From CAKZNE01 sp963976435 (GTDB taxonomy: Bacteria > Bacteroidota > Bacteroidia > Flavobacteriales > Schleiferiaceae): a DNA stretch of 64,000 bases. Positions 41,212 through 50,024 of this stretch are shown one piece after another. Where the stretch lies: assembly GCA_963976435.1 (NCBI GenBank), contig CAXBKQ010000001.1, positions 1-64,000 on the forward strand, written 5' to 3'. Made by a program: the position numbers and the translations under genes. The notes beneath the pieces were generated by a model that was not told where the DNA came from, did no database searches, and was given only the letters and a program-made list of their open reading frames with translations. Position 1 is the stretch's first letter. Each line of letters begins with the position of its first letter.

Positions 41212-44200
41212 ATGTCACTATTTCAAAGAGCTGTTCTTGCCAAGCACCTCAAACTTCAAGATAAAACCATAGTACAAAAAGCCTTTAAGAAATATTCAAA
41301 GTACTTTCATAATTCAACTATTCAACAGAATATCCGAGAAAGCAAAGAGGAACAATACCAAGCCAAATTCTTGGATGAATTGTTTGTTAATGTGCTTGGC
41401 TATACCTTGAACCCTCAGCCTAATTTCAATTTAACTACTGAGCTGAAGAATGAAAAGAACTCAAAAAAAGCGGATGGAGCAATTTTAAAAGATGGCAATG
41501 CCCTTGCTGTAATAGAGTTAAAAGGCACAAATACCAAAGATTTGGAGAAAGTACGCCAACAAGCTTTTGATTATAAAGCAAATCAGTCTGGCTGCGTTTA
41601 TGTGATTACCTCCAATTTTGAAAAGCTGCGTTTTTATATTAATAATGCAGTAGAGTTTGAAGAATTTAATTTGTTTAACCTCAGCGAAAAGGACTTTGAA
41701 CTTTTCTATTTATGTTTAGAGAATAAGAACCTCATTAATAATATTCCTTTAAAAATCAAAGAGGAATCTATCCGAATAGAGGAACAAATAACCAAAGGTT
41801 TTTACAAAGACTATTCAGATTTCAAACGGCTATTGTTTCGTGACCTTGTAAGGCTCAATATGAAAAATGAGGCTTTCCGTTCCGAATTGGCCTTGGACGA
41901 TAAAGAACGGGGACAAAAGAATATTAAGCAAAAGCTATTTAAAAAGTCACAAAAACTTATTGATCGCTTTTTGTTCATCTTCTTTGCAGAAGATCGCGGA
42001 TTGTTGCCACCAAATTCAACTGTTAAAATTCTTGACAATTGGGATAAACTAAATGATCTGGATGCGAGTGTTCCCCTTTACGACCGTTTTAAATTGTACT
42101 TTAATTATTTAGATACGGGGCGCAAGGGTACAGCCAAAAAAGCCGAAATATTCGCATACAATGGGGGACTATTTAAACCCGACCCAATTATTGACAGTTT
42201 GCATATTTCGGACGACTTACTTTACGAACATACACGTAAATTATCCGATTACGATTTTGAAAGTGAGGTAGACGTAAATATTCTAGGGCATATTTTCGAA
42301 AATTCTTTGAATGAGATTGAAAGCGTAAACGCAGAAATTGAGGGCAATGAATTTGACAAGCAAACCACAAAGCGTAAAAAAGATGGCGTTTTCTACACTC
42401 CTAAATACATTACAAAGTACATCGTAGATAATACGGTTGGTAAGTTGTGCGAAAAGAAAAAAGCAGAATTGGGCATAGTGGATGAAGAGTACACACCCAA
42501 CCGTAATAAAGCTACTAAACAACGATTATTAGAATCATTAGAAGAGTACCGAAAATGGTTGCTACAATTAACAATTTGTGATCCCGCTTGCGGTTCTGGG
42601 GCGTTTCTTAACCAAGCTTTGGATTTTTTGATAACTGAACATCAAAAATTGGATGTACTCCAAACAACTTTATTGGGTGGTGGATTTATTTTTCCCGAGA
42701 TTGAAAATACTGTTTTAGAAAATAACATTTTTGGAGTTGATATAAACGAAGAATCTGTAGAGATTGCAAAACTATCTTTGTGGTTGCGGACTGCACAGCC
42801 AAGAAGAAAACTAAATGATTTAAGTAGCAACATAAAATGTGGAAACTCAATAATTGATAATAAAACGGTTGCAGGAGATAAAGCGTTTAAATGGGAAGAA
42901 GAATTTTCTTTTATTTTTGACAAGGGAGGCTTTGATGTAGTGATAGGAAACCCTCCCTATGGCGCTTTTCTGGATAAACCATCTAAAGAATTTCTATCAA
43001 AGAATTTTGACACTTTTCAAGGTAATTTTGAAATCTATTTTTTCTTCATAGAATTATTAACAAAACTTTTAAAGAAAAATGGAGAGGCTGGATATATTAC
43101 ACCAGATACATGGATAAATATACCACAAGCACAAAAACTAAGAGAGCATGTAATTTTAGAATTTGGGATATGGAATATTGTTACTTTCGACTTTAATGTT
43201 TTTGAAGACGCAAGTGTTAATGCGATAATTTTCATTCTTAAAAAAGGTGAAGAAATTAAAAAATGTAAAATTATTCATGCGAATGATAAGTTTTCTGACT
43301 TATCTGTAGACTTATTGAATGCCAAAGAATCTTTAATTAAAAACTGGAAAACATCAGTAGATAAGCAATTTCAGGTTTGGCAAAGTGATTTAGATATTTC
43401 AATAATATCTAAAGTAATTTCAGAAAGTGAAGAAGGAATTAATTTTTTAGATGTTTGTCAAGGCATTGTTCCATATTCTACCGAGCACTTGACTAAAGAG
43501 CAAATAAAAGAACGTATATATCACAGTAAAGAAAAAGAGAGTGAAGAATGGGGTGAATGGGTGCAGGGAAGAGCTATTTCAAGATATGGTGTTAATGCAC
43601 AAAATAAAGAATTTTTAAAATATGGTGATTGGCTTCATAGATCAAGAAAACCAAAATTTTTTAATGGAGAAAGAATTTTAATACAGGAGATAACAGGAGG
43701 TAATCCTCCAAGGATTTCTGCTGCAATTTTTGATGACGTCTTGTATCATGATCCAGGCATCATTTCTTGTTTGAATGTTTCTGATGTCTCAATAAAATTT
43801 CTCTTGGCAATCATTAACTCTAAATTAATCTCATGGTACAACATCAAAACTTCGCCCAAGGGCAAAAGAACTACTTTCCCCAAAGTGTTAATAGGAGATA
43901 TTAGAAGATTACCTATAAAAAGAGGAATTAGAAATGATGTTACATTTATTGAGAGTAAAGTTGATGTAATATCAAATAGTAATAAAAACTATTTATCTGT
44001 AATTAATAAATTTCAAAACTATTTATTATCGCAGTTTAGCGAAATTGTACTTACAAAAAAACTCCTAAACTGGCACGAACTAGAATTTTCCGACTTCATA
44101 AAAGAACTCAACAAAGCTATTAAATCCACAAACAAAGAGCGCGCAAAAGAAGAACTTGAACTTATTCCAGTATTAAGCAAATTGGACGAAATGGATTGGA

Positions 44201-44340
44201 TGGAAGTTTTTGAAACCAAGAAAGCGGAGGCACAGGCTTTAAAAGCTGAGATTGACAAAACCGATATGGAAATTGATCAAATGGTTTATGAGTTGTATGG
44301 CTTAACTGATGAAGAAATAGCCATTGTTGAGGCAGGATAA
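41212..44340 (+). CDS. Type IIG (Eco57I-like) restriction-modification enzyme
   Basis: A single-chain endonuclease-methyltransferase of about 1,042 residues. An N-terminal PD-(D/E)XK domain shows 'KKADGAI...LAVIELKGT' (D, E-x-K). A helical connector follows, then the gamma-class N6-adenine methylase: 'FYTPKYITKYIVDNTVG', SAM motif I 'DPACGSGAFL', 'NNIFGVDINEESVEIAKLSLWLR' and catalytic motif IV 'NPPYGAF'. The C-terminal third is the specificity domain, ending in a coiled 'LKAEIDKTDMEIDQMVYELYGL'. It cleaves unmodified foreign DNA while methylating the host. It is the cargo gene of island B, oriented opposite to the mobility genes. Start taken at ATG 41212. Confidence 0.88.
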   Translation: MSLFQRAVLAKHLKLQDKTIVQKAFKKYSKYFHNSTIQQNIRESKEEQYQAKFLDELFVNVLGYTLNPQPNFNLTTELKNEKNSKKADGAILKDGNALAVIELKGTNTKDLEKVRQQAFDYKANQSGCVYVITSNFEKLRFYINNAVEFEEFNLFNLSEKDFELFYLCLENKNLINNIPLKIKEESIRIEEQITKGFYKDYSDFKRLLFRDLVRLNMKNEAFRSELALDDKERGQKNIKQKLFKKSQKLIDRFLFIFFAEDRGLLPPNSTVKILDNWDKLNDLDASVPLYDRFKLYFNYLDTGRKGTAKKAEIFAYNGGLFKPDPIIDSLHISDDLLYEHTRKLSDYDFESEVDVNILGHIFENSLNEIESVNAEIEGNEFDKQTTKRKKDGVFYTPKYITKYIVDNTVGKLCEKKKAELGIVDEEYTPNRNKATKQRLLESLEEYRKWLLQLTICDPACGSGAFLNQALDFLITEHQKLDVLQTTLLGGGFIFPEIENTVLENNIFGVDINEESVEIAKLSLWLRTAQPRRKLNDLSSNIKCGNSIIDNKTVAGDKAFKWEEEFSFIFDKGGFDVVIGNPPYGAFLDKPSKEFLSKNFDTFQGNFEIYFFFIELLTKLLKKNGEAGYITPDTWINIPQAQKLREHVILEFGIWNIVTFDFNVFEDASVNAIIFILKKGEEIKKCKIIHANDKFSDLSVDLLNAKESLIKNWKTSVDKQFQVWQSDLDISIISKVISESEEGINFLDVCQGIVPYSTEHLTKEQIKERIYHSKEKESEEWGEWVQGRAISRYGVNAQNKEFLKYGDWLHRSRKPKFFNGERILIQEITGGNPPRISAAIFDDVLYHDPGIISCLNVSDVSIKFLLAIINSKLISWYNIKTSPKGKRTTFPKVLIGDIRRLPIKRGIRNDVTFIESKVDVISNSNKNYLSVINKFQNYLLSQFSEIVLTKKLLNWHELEFSDFIKELNKAIKSTNKERAKEELELIPVLSKLDEMDWMEVFETKKAEAQALKAEIDKTDMEIDQMVYELYGLTDEEIAIVEAG

Positions 44341-44371
44341 CAAGCTAATTATTGATTTTAATCAAAGTTTT

Positions 44372-45436
44372 CTATTCCAATTTCAAATCAATATTATTCT
44401 CCAAAATAAAACTAAGCTCGTTTGGTAAGTTATAATCAGTAAGAACCTCAGCAGTTTTAGAGTTTACCCAATCAAAACTTTTTGGGTCGAAATACCATTT
44501 TTCAGTATCAGAGCTAATTACCAATTTGCTTTTAGTTTTCTTATTTTGCTTTGGTAGGTTGAATCCAAAACGTTCATATAATCTATGACCGTCCATTGCA
44601 GTAAGAATATTGTATAATGCTGCTGCATAAACTTTATGGGAGCTTGTGGAATGTCCTGTTTTCTTTAAATCTGGATCAGTAAAAATTTTACTGCCATATT
44701 TTACTGTTTCTATTAAGTCCTTAACTTTTTCTTGCCGTATTGGCCTATTGAACTGACCCTTTTTATTTGCCCATTTTGGAGTCCAAGTTTTTAACCATTC
44801 TTTTTTCAATAGGTCAGAAGTTGCTTTATCTGGTAACACTAAATGAAAATGAGGATTGTAAGTTTTAGCCCTTGGATTAAAATTACATTCAAGGGACTTT
44901 ATTCCAATTAGTTTTATTCCAGTTCCTCTTTGATACCTTTTCTTTTGCCTTTCCTTGATTAACTGGAAAGACCTTACCATTCCATTGATATTTCTTTTTA
45001 GATTCTTTTTGTCAACGGATTTTGTGGTAAGAGTCAAAAATTGCGGGTCTGGCCATTTTTCAATTGTCGGCAAATATCTATTTATTATATCTGCTTTTCT
45101 ATTGGCATTGCATAGGGTACAAATTCTATTCTTACAATATTTGCCATGAACTTTGCCTTGGTTGGTAATAAGAACTTCCTGACAATAATAGGTTCTCCAA
45201 AGGGATTTTATCATTGTATCATTTCCTTTTTCTTTGGCAATATCAATTAAGCTAAGGGTAAGGCTTCTACTAATAATTTTCCTTTTCGCTTTCCCTTTTA
45301 ATTGCTTTGTATTGCTGAGGTCAGAGCCTTTGCCATTAAGGATTATAGCGGTTTCTAAGGGTTTGGCTGTCCCGCTTACTGCTAATGTATTGAATTGCCC
45401 CATCCCATTTTGCCCAATATTGTTGGATATGGCCAT
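44372..45436 (-). CDS. HUH-type replication initiator (rolling-circle Rep)
   Basis: About 354 residues. A Cys-rich N-terminal part 'HGKYCKNRICTLCNANRKADII' resembles the zinc-binding segment of Rep_1 family proteins. Motif 1 is 'PQFLTLTTKSV', motif 2 is 'NPHFHLVLP' (the HUH pair), and motif 3 is probably 'LIETVKYGSKI' with the catalytic Tyr. Such proteins nick one strand at an origin to start rolling-circle replication. Together with the integrase this implies an element that can replicate after excision. Start chosen at ATG 45436, directly behind the HTH gene stop; an earlier ATG at 45481 would overlap that gene. Confidence 0.78.
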   Translation of the reverse strand: MAISNNIGQNGMGQFNTLAVSGTAKPLETAIILNGKGSDLSNTKQLKGKAKRKIISRSLTLSLIDIAKEKGNDTMIKSLWRTYYCQEVLITNQGKVHGKYCKNRICTLCNANRKADIINRYLPTIEKWPDPQFLTLTTKSVDKKNLKRNINGMVRSFQLIKERQKKRYQRGTGIKLIGIKSLECNFNPRAKTYNPHFHLVLPDKATSDLLKKEWLKTWTPKWANKKGQFNRPIRQEKVKDLIETVKYGSKIFTDPDLKKTGHSTSSHKVYAAALYNILTAMDGHRLYERFGFNLPKQNKKTKSKLVISSDTEKWYFDPKSFDWVNSKTAEVLTDYNLPNELSFILENNIDLKLE

Positions 45437-45437
45437 T

Positions 45438-45773
45438 TTATTTGGCCTTAGCTCTTTGGTAGGAATTGGCCTCAGCCTCAATTTCAGAATGGCTTTTTTG
45501 CCTGCCTTCTTGGAGGTACTTTATTAATTCTGCTTTTGAGAAATAGCAGCGCTTGGAGCGTTTCATAACTGGAATTTGACCTTTGTTTATTAGGCCGTAA
45601 ATAGTGGGTTTGGCTAGTTTTAGAAATTCAGCACATTCCTCAACTGTGAAAATTTGATCTTCTTCTTGATTTGGCTTTTTTGCTGCATCCACAAGAAGAC
45701 ATTCAATGTTTTCCATTTTTGCAAAAAGGGTACAAATTGCCTCTGGGATTTGCTCGAAACTTAGATTTTTCAT
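45438..45773 (-). CDS. Excisionase-like helix-turn-helix protein
   Basis: A 111-aa protein with an N-terminal helical region and a MerR/excisionase-type HTH ('FTVEECAEFLKLAKPTIYGLINKGQIPVMKRSKRCYFSKAELIKYL', residues 41-86). Bacteroidota integrative elements commonly carry this HTH_17 protein between integrase and Rep or mobilisation genes. It likely directs excision or controls element genes. It abuts the rep gene (1-bp gap). Confidence 0.8.
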   Translation of the reverse strand: MKNLSFEQIPEAICTLFAKMENIECLLVDAAKKPNQEEDQIFTVEECAEFLKLAKPTIYGLINKGQIPVMKRSKRCYFSKAELIKYLQEGRQKSHSEIEAEANSYQRAKAK

Positions 45774-45856
45774 TGCTCATTATTTATTGTTATTGAGCAA
45801 TGGTAATTATGGTATTTATGGTAAAAAAGGTGGGATTTACGGAGACGAGATTTTGT

Positions 45857-47173
45857 TTATCTACTAAGGACTTTTGGAATGTTAGTTTCTTCTTGAAAAT
45901 GGTTAAGACATTTGACAATCTCAATAAATTTCAAATCTGAGGCTAGGGGTATTTCACTTAATTCTTTATGAAAAAACCCAAGGCTTTTAGCAAATTTTGT
46001 TTTGGTTGACCTTTTTAGTTTAATTGTATTTTTTGGTAAAGAGTACTCCTTGTGTTCAAAAAATGAAATTAACAGATTTACAAAAGTTTCAAAATCTTGT
46101 TTTGAACTAAAGGCATATTTCCAGCCTTTTGGAAGGGTGTTAAACTCATCTATTATAATAGATTTGGTTGTTGGTACATCTTTATTATTTTCGTTTTCCG
46201 TTGGCCTTAGATCAACTAAGGGTTTGATTTCTCGAATGAATTCTATTTCTTCTTTTAGCCATTTTTTTGTAATTGATTGGAAGGGTTCATTTTTCAAATT
46301 AGAGTCTGAAAGAAATCCATGACTAATTGCCTTTTTTCTTTTTACGACTAATAATTCCAGTTCAATTTTTTTTGGGTCTGATAATTTGTTGTTCTCGTAG
46401 AGTGATAAAGTATTTAATTCTGTTAATAATGTATTCGAAAGTTTAGAAAGGTAATATGTAAAACTTTCAGTTGTGTGTAATTGATATTTTAAGAGCTTTG
46501 AGTACCTATTGAAACTGGGTTTACTCTTACCAAATGGCAATTCATTTTCAAATTTTTCCTGTAAATGATTTAGAAAACTAATTTCAAAAGGAAATTCATT
46601 GAGCCAAGATTCATAGATATTGTAAAGGTCATTTAAATTTGTGTTATTTGAAGGTTTCCTTTCCTTTTTATTAGCTTTAGATCCAGTAATTGAGCTTATA
46701 AATTGTAATAGTAATTTTCTTTTATTTTCATCAGGAATTACCTTCTCAGATTTTAAATAGGCTTGTATATATCCTAAATAAAAACTCAAACCAACATCAG
46801 GAATCCCAAAGGAAATAATATTGTATTCTATGTATTCAGAAATTAGGTCAAACCAATCATTATTATCAATAAAAGATTCAATATGAAACTCAGTAAATGA
46901 AATTTGATCCATTATCCTTTCTGGTAACCGAATATATCGGCTTGTTTTGAAAAAGGATTTTCTTGACCATTTTTTATGTTCCTCACAACAATTTGGAAAT
47001 TTTTCAAACCAGTTTTTAATCCTTAAGTATGTCTCTTTATGATTTTCACAACAGAAAGGAAATTCCTTTCCTGTTTTTTCATTGGTGGGCTTTTTGTAAC
47101 TTTTTAACGGATAAGGTTTACTATGGCACAATTGCGTTTCTTGAAGATTTAATTTGTAGAACTTACTTTTCAT
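45857..47173 (-). CDS. Unknown mobile-element protein with two Cys-Cys-x-x-His motifs (438 aa)
   Basis: I do not recognise this family. The N-terminal 80 residues contain a duplicated motif, 'FPFCCENHKETY' and 'FPNCCEEHKKW', 24 residues apart, suggestive of a zinc-binding module. The rest is helical, acidic and basic in patches, with a Lys/Arg-rich C-terminus ('KLKRSTKTKFAKSLGFF'). The gene overlaps the integrase stop by 11 bp, so it is translated together with the integrase. Plausible roles are recombination directionality or element regulation; this is inference from position. Confidence 0.6.
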   Translation of the reverse strand: MKSKFYKLNLQETQLCHSKPYPLKSYKKPTNEKTGKEFPFCCENHKETYLRIKNWFEKFPNCCEEHKKWSRKSFFKTSRYIRLPERIMDQISFTEFHIESFIDNNDWFDLISEYIEYNIISFGIPDVGLSFYLGYIQAYLKSEKVIPDENKRKLLLQFISSITGSKANKKERKPSNNTNLNDLYNIYESWLNEFPFEISFLNHLQEKFENELPFGKSKPSFNRYSKLLKYQLHTTESFTYYLSKLSNTLLTELNTLSLYENNKLSDPKKIELELLVVKRKKAISHGFLSDSNLKNEPFQSITKKWLKEEIEFIREIKPLVDLRPTENENNKDVPTTKSIIIDEFNTLPKGWKYAFSSKQDFETFVNLLISFFEHKEYSLPKNTIKLKRSTKTKFAKSLGFFHKELSEIPLASDLKFIEIVKCLNHFQEETNIPKVLSR

Positions 47174-48308
47174 CTATATCTAATATTATTTTATTAGTTG
47201 CCTCTTTCTTGCTTCTATCAATAACCTTAGCGTAAATCTGAGTGGTTTTTAAGTCTCGATGGCCTAGCATTTTTGAAACTGTGTAAATGTCAGTCCCATT
47301 GGCAAGTTGCAATACTGCGTAGGTATGTCTAAAACAATGGAAGGTAATATCCTTAGTTATTCCAGCCGCTCCAATCCATTGGAAAAGATGTTTGTTATGG
47401 TAGGCTGAGTATTTTAATCCTTCAAATATTTTCTTGCTTTCCCCTTGTTCTCCTAAAATATTAGCGGCTTGTTCAGAAATTGGAGTTCTTTCAATTCCTT
47501 TTGTTTTTTGTTGCTCAAATCTCAAATAGGGCTGACCGTCATTGTATTCTATATTTTTCCATTCTAACTTTTGAATATCTGAAAAGCGCAATCCAGTAAG
47601 GGCAGAAAACAATGCTGCTTTCTTCATTATGGGATTGTTGCAGGGGGTTTTAACGAGCCTATTTAATTCTTCCATTGTTAGAAAATCTCGATTTGGTTCA
47701 GCTTGCTTAATGCCTTCAATTTGTGAATTCAGATCATGTTTTAAATACCCATCCTTGAAAGCTTGTTTTAAACTAGCCTTAAATTTATTGAAGTAGGAAA
47801 CGGCTGAATTTTGCGCAAGCTTGGCTTTTTCGCTTCTTCTTGTTTTGGCCGTTAAGAGGTAGTTTTTAAAATCCTCACAAAATTCTTGATCTAAATCGAC
47901 AAATTTTAATTGTCCCTTTGTAAAATCAACTATGTAGTTAAGGGCTGACATCCAATTATCATGGTTGGAATTTTTCCTTTTATGGGCAAGCTTGGTAAAA
48001 TATTCTACAAAATCCTTTTGCCCTAGTTGGTTGGCTTTTAATTGCTCCCTCTCAATTTCGGTATATATCTCGGGTTTGTTTAATTCATTGTGCCTATTCT
48101 GCCTAATGTTTTCTGCTAGAATCTGAGTTTCTTTATTTGATCGCTTATCAATTGGGGTTTTTGGATTGTCAAATAAGTAAAGACCTAAATATTCTCTTCG
48201 GGTTTCCTTTTTTGTTTCGGGGTCTATAATAGCAGGGTAGAAGTCTAAATAAAGGCTTTGCCTGCCTTTTGATATTGGCCTTTGTCTCAGGGTAACTTTG
48301 AAGGGCAT
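47163..48308 (-). CDS. Tyrosine-type site-specific integrase
   Basis: About 381 residues. The N-terminal arm-binding strand region 'KGRQSLYLDFYPAIIDP' and SAM-like core-binding domain ('KFVDLDQEFCEDFKNYL') precede the catalytic domain with 'TGLRFSDIQKLEWKNI' (Arg I), 'HCFRHTYAVLQLANG' (H-x-x-R) and 'LGHRDLKTTQIYAKV' (His and nucleophile Tyr). The set is complete, so activity is plausible. I place the start at ATG 48308 because the upstream extension to 48416 reads through the GGTACAAAT repeats. The gene lies 200 bp from the mnmE 3' end, its inferred target. Confidence 0.9.
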   Translation of the reverse strand: MPFKVTLRQRPISKGRQSLYLDFYPAIIDPETKKETRREYLGLYLFDNPKTPIDKRSNKETQILAENIRQNRHNELNKPEIYTEIEREQLKANQLGQKDFVEYFTKLAHKRKNSNHDNWMSALNYIVDFTKGQLKFVDLDQEFCEDFKNYLLTAKTRRSEKAKLAQNSAVSYFNKFKASLKQAFKDGYLKHDLNSQIEGIKQAEPNRDFLTMEELNRLVKTPCNNPIMKKAALFSALTGLRFSDIQKLEWKNIEYNDGQPYLRFEQQKTKGIERTPISEQAANILGEQGESKKIFEGLKYSAYHNKHLFQWIGAAGITKDITFHCFRHTYAVLQLANGTDIYTVSKMLGHRDLKTTQIYAKVIDRSKKEATNKIILDIDEK

Positions 48309-48336
48309 AAATACTGTGTTTCCAATTTTGATAAAA

Positions 48337-48360
48337 CGAGGTACAAATATTTGTACCTCG
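48337..48360. promoter_or_regulatory. Perfect 24-bp palindrome upstream of the integrase
   Basis: The segment is its own exact reverse complement; each half holds GGTACAAAT, the same unit found in the 20-bp direct repeats. It is a likely binding site for integrase, HTH protein or Rep. Confidence 0.65.
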
Positions 48361-48368
48361 AAAAGCCA

Positions 48369-48388
48369 AGGTACAAATAAGGTACAAA
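48369..48388 (+). repeat. 20-bp subterminal direct repeat, right copy
   Basis: AGGTACAAATAAGGTACAAA is identical to 41064-41083. It sits between the integrase gene and the mnmE end. Confidence 0.7.
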
Positions 48389-48509
48389 TTAATGGAAACA
48401 AAAGGCATATTATCACAAACTAATAATTAGCTGTGATTTGTACTTGTACAAGTATAGTGAGGGTTTGGGCTGGTTTTTTAGCTTTTTAGGATTGTTTGTT
48501 TTGGGTTGG

Positions 48510-48527
48510 TTACTTCCCAATACAAAA
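48510..48527 (-). other. Putative attachment site in the mnmE 3' end
   Basis: TTTTGTATTGGGAAGTAA (minus strand) ends mnmE. Related copies at 41009-41026 and 25340-25357 bracket the two islands. The 3' end of trmE is a known integration target of genomic islands such as SGI1. Confidence 0.65.
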
Positions 48528-49913
48528 CTTCCCAAAAATATTACCCAATAAATCATCTGTTGTAATTTCCCCAGTAATACTTCCTAAATGTTTTAGTGCT
48601 TCGCGGATGTCCATGGCTAAGAAGTCACCGGAAATTTGATTATTCATTCCTTCTTCAACCCTTAGTATGTCTTGCAATGCTTTGTTTAGCATATCATAAT
48701 GGCGAAGGTTGCTTACTACTGTGCTGCCTTGGTTTAGAGACTCTAGGTTTACTGTTCCGGTAAGTTCTTCAATTAGGTCTTCAATTCCTTTTTTGTGGAG
48801 GGCGGATAGTTTGATGAGTTTGGGATAATCTGCAAATTGCTTTTCTATTTGGCTGGCATCAGCCTCATCCATTTTATTGGCCAGTAAAAGCATAGTTTTT
48901 CCTTGGCTTTTGGCTTTTAGATCATGGATTTCTTGGTGGATTTTTGAAAGTCTGTTTTCCTGTTGAAGGGCCTTTTGTGAGGCATCGAAAAGATAAAGGA
49001 TTAATCGGCTTTGGTCAATTTTTTCATAGGTCTTTCGGATGCCGATATTTTCTACGAGATCTTCTGTTTTCCGAATTCCTGCTGTATCTATAAATCGGTA
49101 TTTAATGCCTTGGATATTTATTTCATCTTCAATAGCATCGCGGGTAGTGCCAGCTATTTCGGAGACTATGGCTTTGTCTTCATTTAATAAGGCATTGAGT
49201 AGGGTAGATTTCCCCACATTTGGTGCACCAACAATAGCTACTGGAACCCCATTTTTTATTACGTTTCCGGTGTCAAAGGAATCAACCAATCGTTTTAAAA
49301 CCTTTTTGATTTTTGCCAGAAGATCTGCTAATTGCTTTCGGTCTGCAAATTCCACATCCTCTTCCGAAAAATCCAATTCCAGCTCTATTAACGAGGCAAA
49401 ATTAATCAGCTCTTGTCGCAATTCACTAATCTCTTTAGAAAAGCCACCACGCATTTGCTGCATAGCAATTTGGTGAGCAGCCTGTGATTCTGAGGAAATT
49501 AAATCTGCCACAGCTTCTGCTTGTGATAAATCCATTTTCCCATTGGCAAAGGCGCGCATGGTATATTCACCGGGCTCTGCGAGTCTAGCCCCATGTTGTA
49601 AAAGGAGCTTTATTATTTGTTTTTGGATATAGATGGAGCCATGGCAGCTAATTTCCACTACATCTTCACCAGTATAAGAATTTGGGTTTCTAAAGATTCC
49701 TGCAAGAACTTCATCTATGGTGGTTTGGCCATCGAAAATTTTTCCAAAAATCATGGAATAAGCCTTGGCATTTTCTAGCAGCTCATCCTTTTTAAAAGGC
49801 TTAAAAACCTTTTTAAAAATTGAAAAAGTTTCCGGTCCAGAAAGTCTGATCATTGCAATAGCCCCCATTCCTGGAGCTGTGGATAATGCACAAATAGTAT
49901 CCTCCATTCTCAT
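48510..49913 (-). CDS. mnmE: MnmE (TrmE) tRNA uridine-5-carboxymethylaminomethyl modification GTPase
   Basis: A 467-aa homodimeric GTPase that with MnmG modifies the wobble uridine of several tRNAs. The N-terminal THF-binding domain shows 'DTICALSTAPGMGAIAMIRLSGP'. The G domain has 'GAPNVGKSTLLN', 'GTTRDAIED', 'DTAGIRKT' and 'NKMD'. The C-terminus ends in the conserved 'FCIGK'. The last 18 bp (48510-48527) are the apparent attachment site of islands A and B, and the gene remains intact after insertion. Confidence 0.96.
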   Translation of the reverse strand: MRMEDTICALSTAPGMGAIAMIRLSGPETFSIFKKVFKPFKKDELLENAKAYSMIFGKIFDGQTTIDEVLAGIFRNPNSYTGEDVVEISCHGSIYIQKQIIKLLLQHGARLAEPGEYTMRAFANGKMDLSQAEAVADLISSESQAAHQIAMQQMRGGFSKEISELRQELINFASLIELELDFSEEDVEFADRKQLADLLAKIKKVLKRLVDSFDTGNVIKNGVPVAIVGAPNVGKSTLLNALLNEDKAIVSEIAGTTRDAIEDEINIQGIKYRFIDTAGIRKTEDLVENIGIRKTYEKIDQSRLILYLFDASQKALQQENRLSKIHQEIHDLKAKSQGKTMLLLANKMDEADASQIEKQFADYPKLIKLSALHKKGIEDLIEELTGTVNLESLNQGSTVVSNLRHYDMLNKALQDILRVEEGMNNQISGDFLAMDIREALKHLGSITGEITTDDLLGNIFGKFCIGK

Positions 49914-49971
49914 GCTGCGAATTTAGAAGATTTATATTCAATTCCTTTAGGAACTGAGAATCCTTAAAAAT

Positions 49972-50005
49972 AAAAAGGCCAAACTTTTTCAAGTCTGGCC
50001 TTTTT
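49972..50005. terminator. Bidirectional rho-independent terminator
   Basis: A 15-bp stem (AAAAAGGCCAAACTT paired with AAGTCTGGCCTTTTT, one G-T type mismatch) with a 4-nt loop and A/T runs on both sides. It follows the M16 peptidase stop by 20 bp on the minus strand. Confidence 0.8.
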
Positions 50006-50024
50006 AAATTGATTGAAATTGAAA

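Noticed and set aside
41064..48388. The 20-bp direct repeats as the element's attachment core
   Set aside because: The mnmE-tail copies at 41009 and 48510 explain the ends better, since they match a gene 3' end. The 20-bp repeats lie inside both ends and look like protein-binding arms.
48309..48416. N-terminal 36-residue extension of the integrase
   Set aside because: It reads through palindromic GGTACAAAT repeats, is hydrophobic unlike integrase N-termini, and the ATG at 48308 begins the conserved arm-binding domain.
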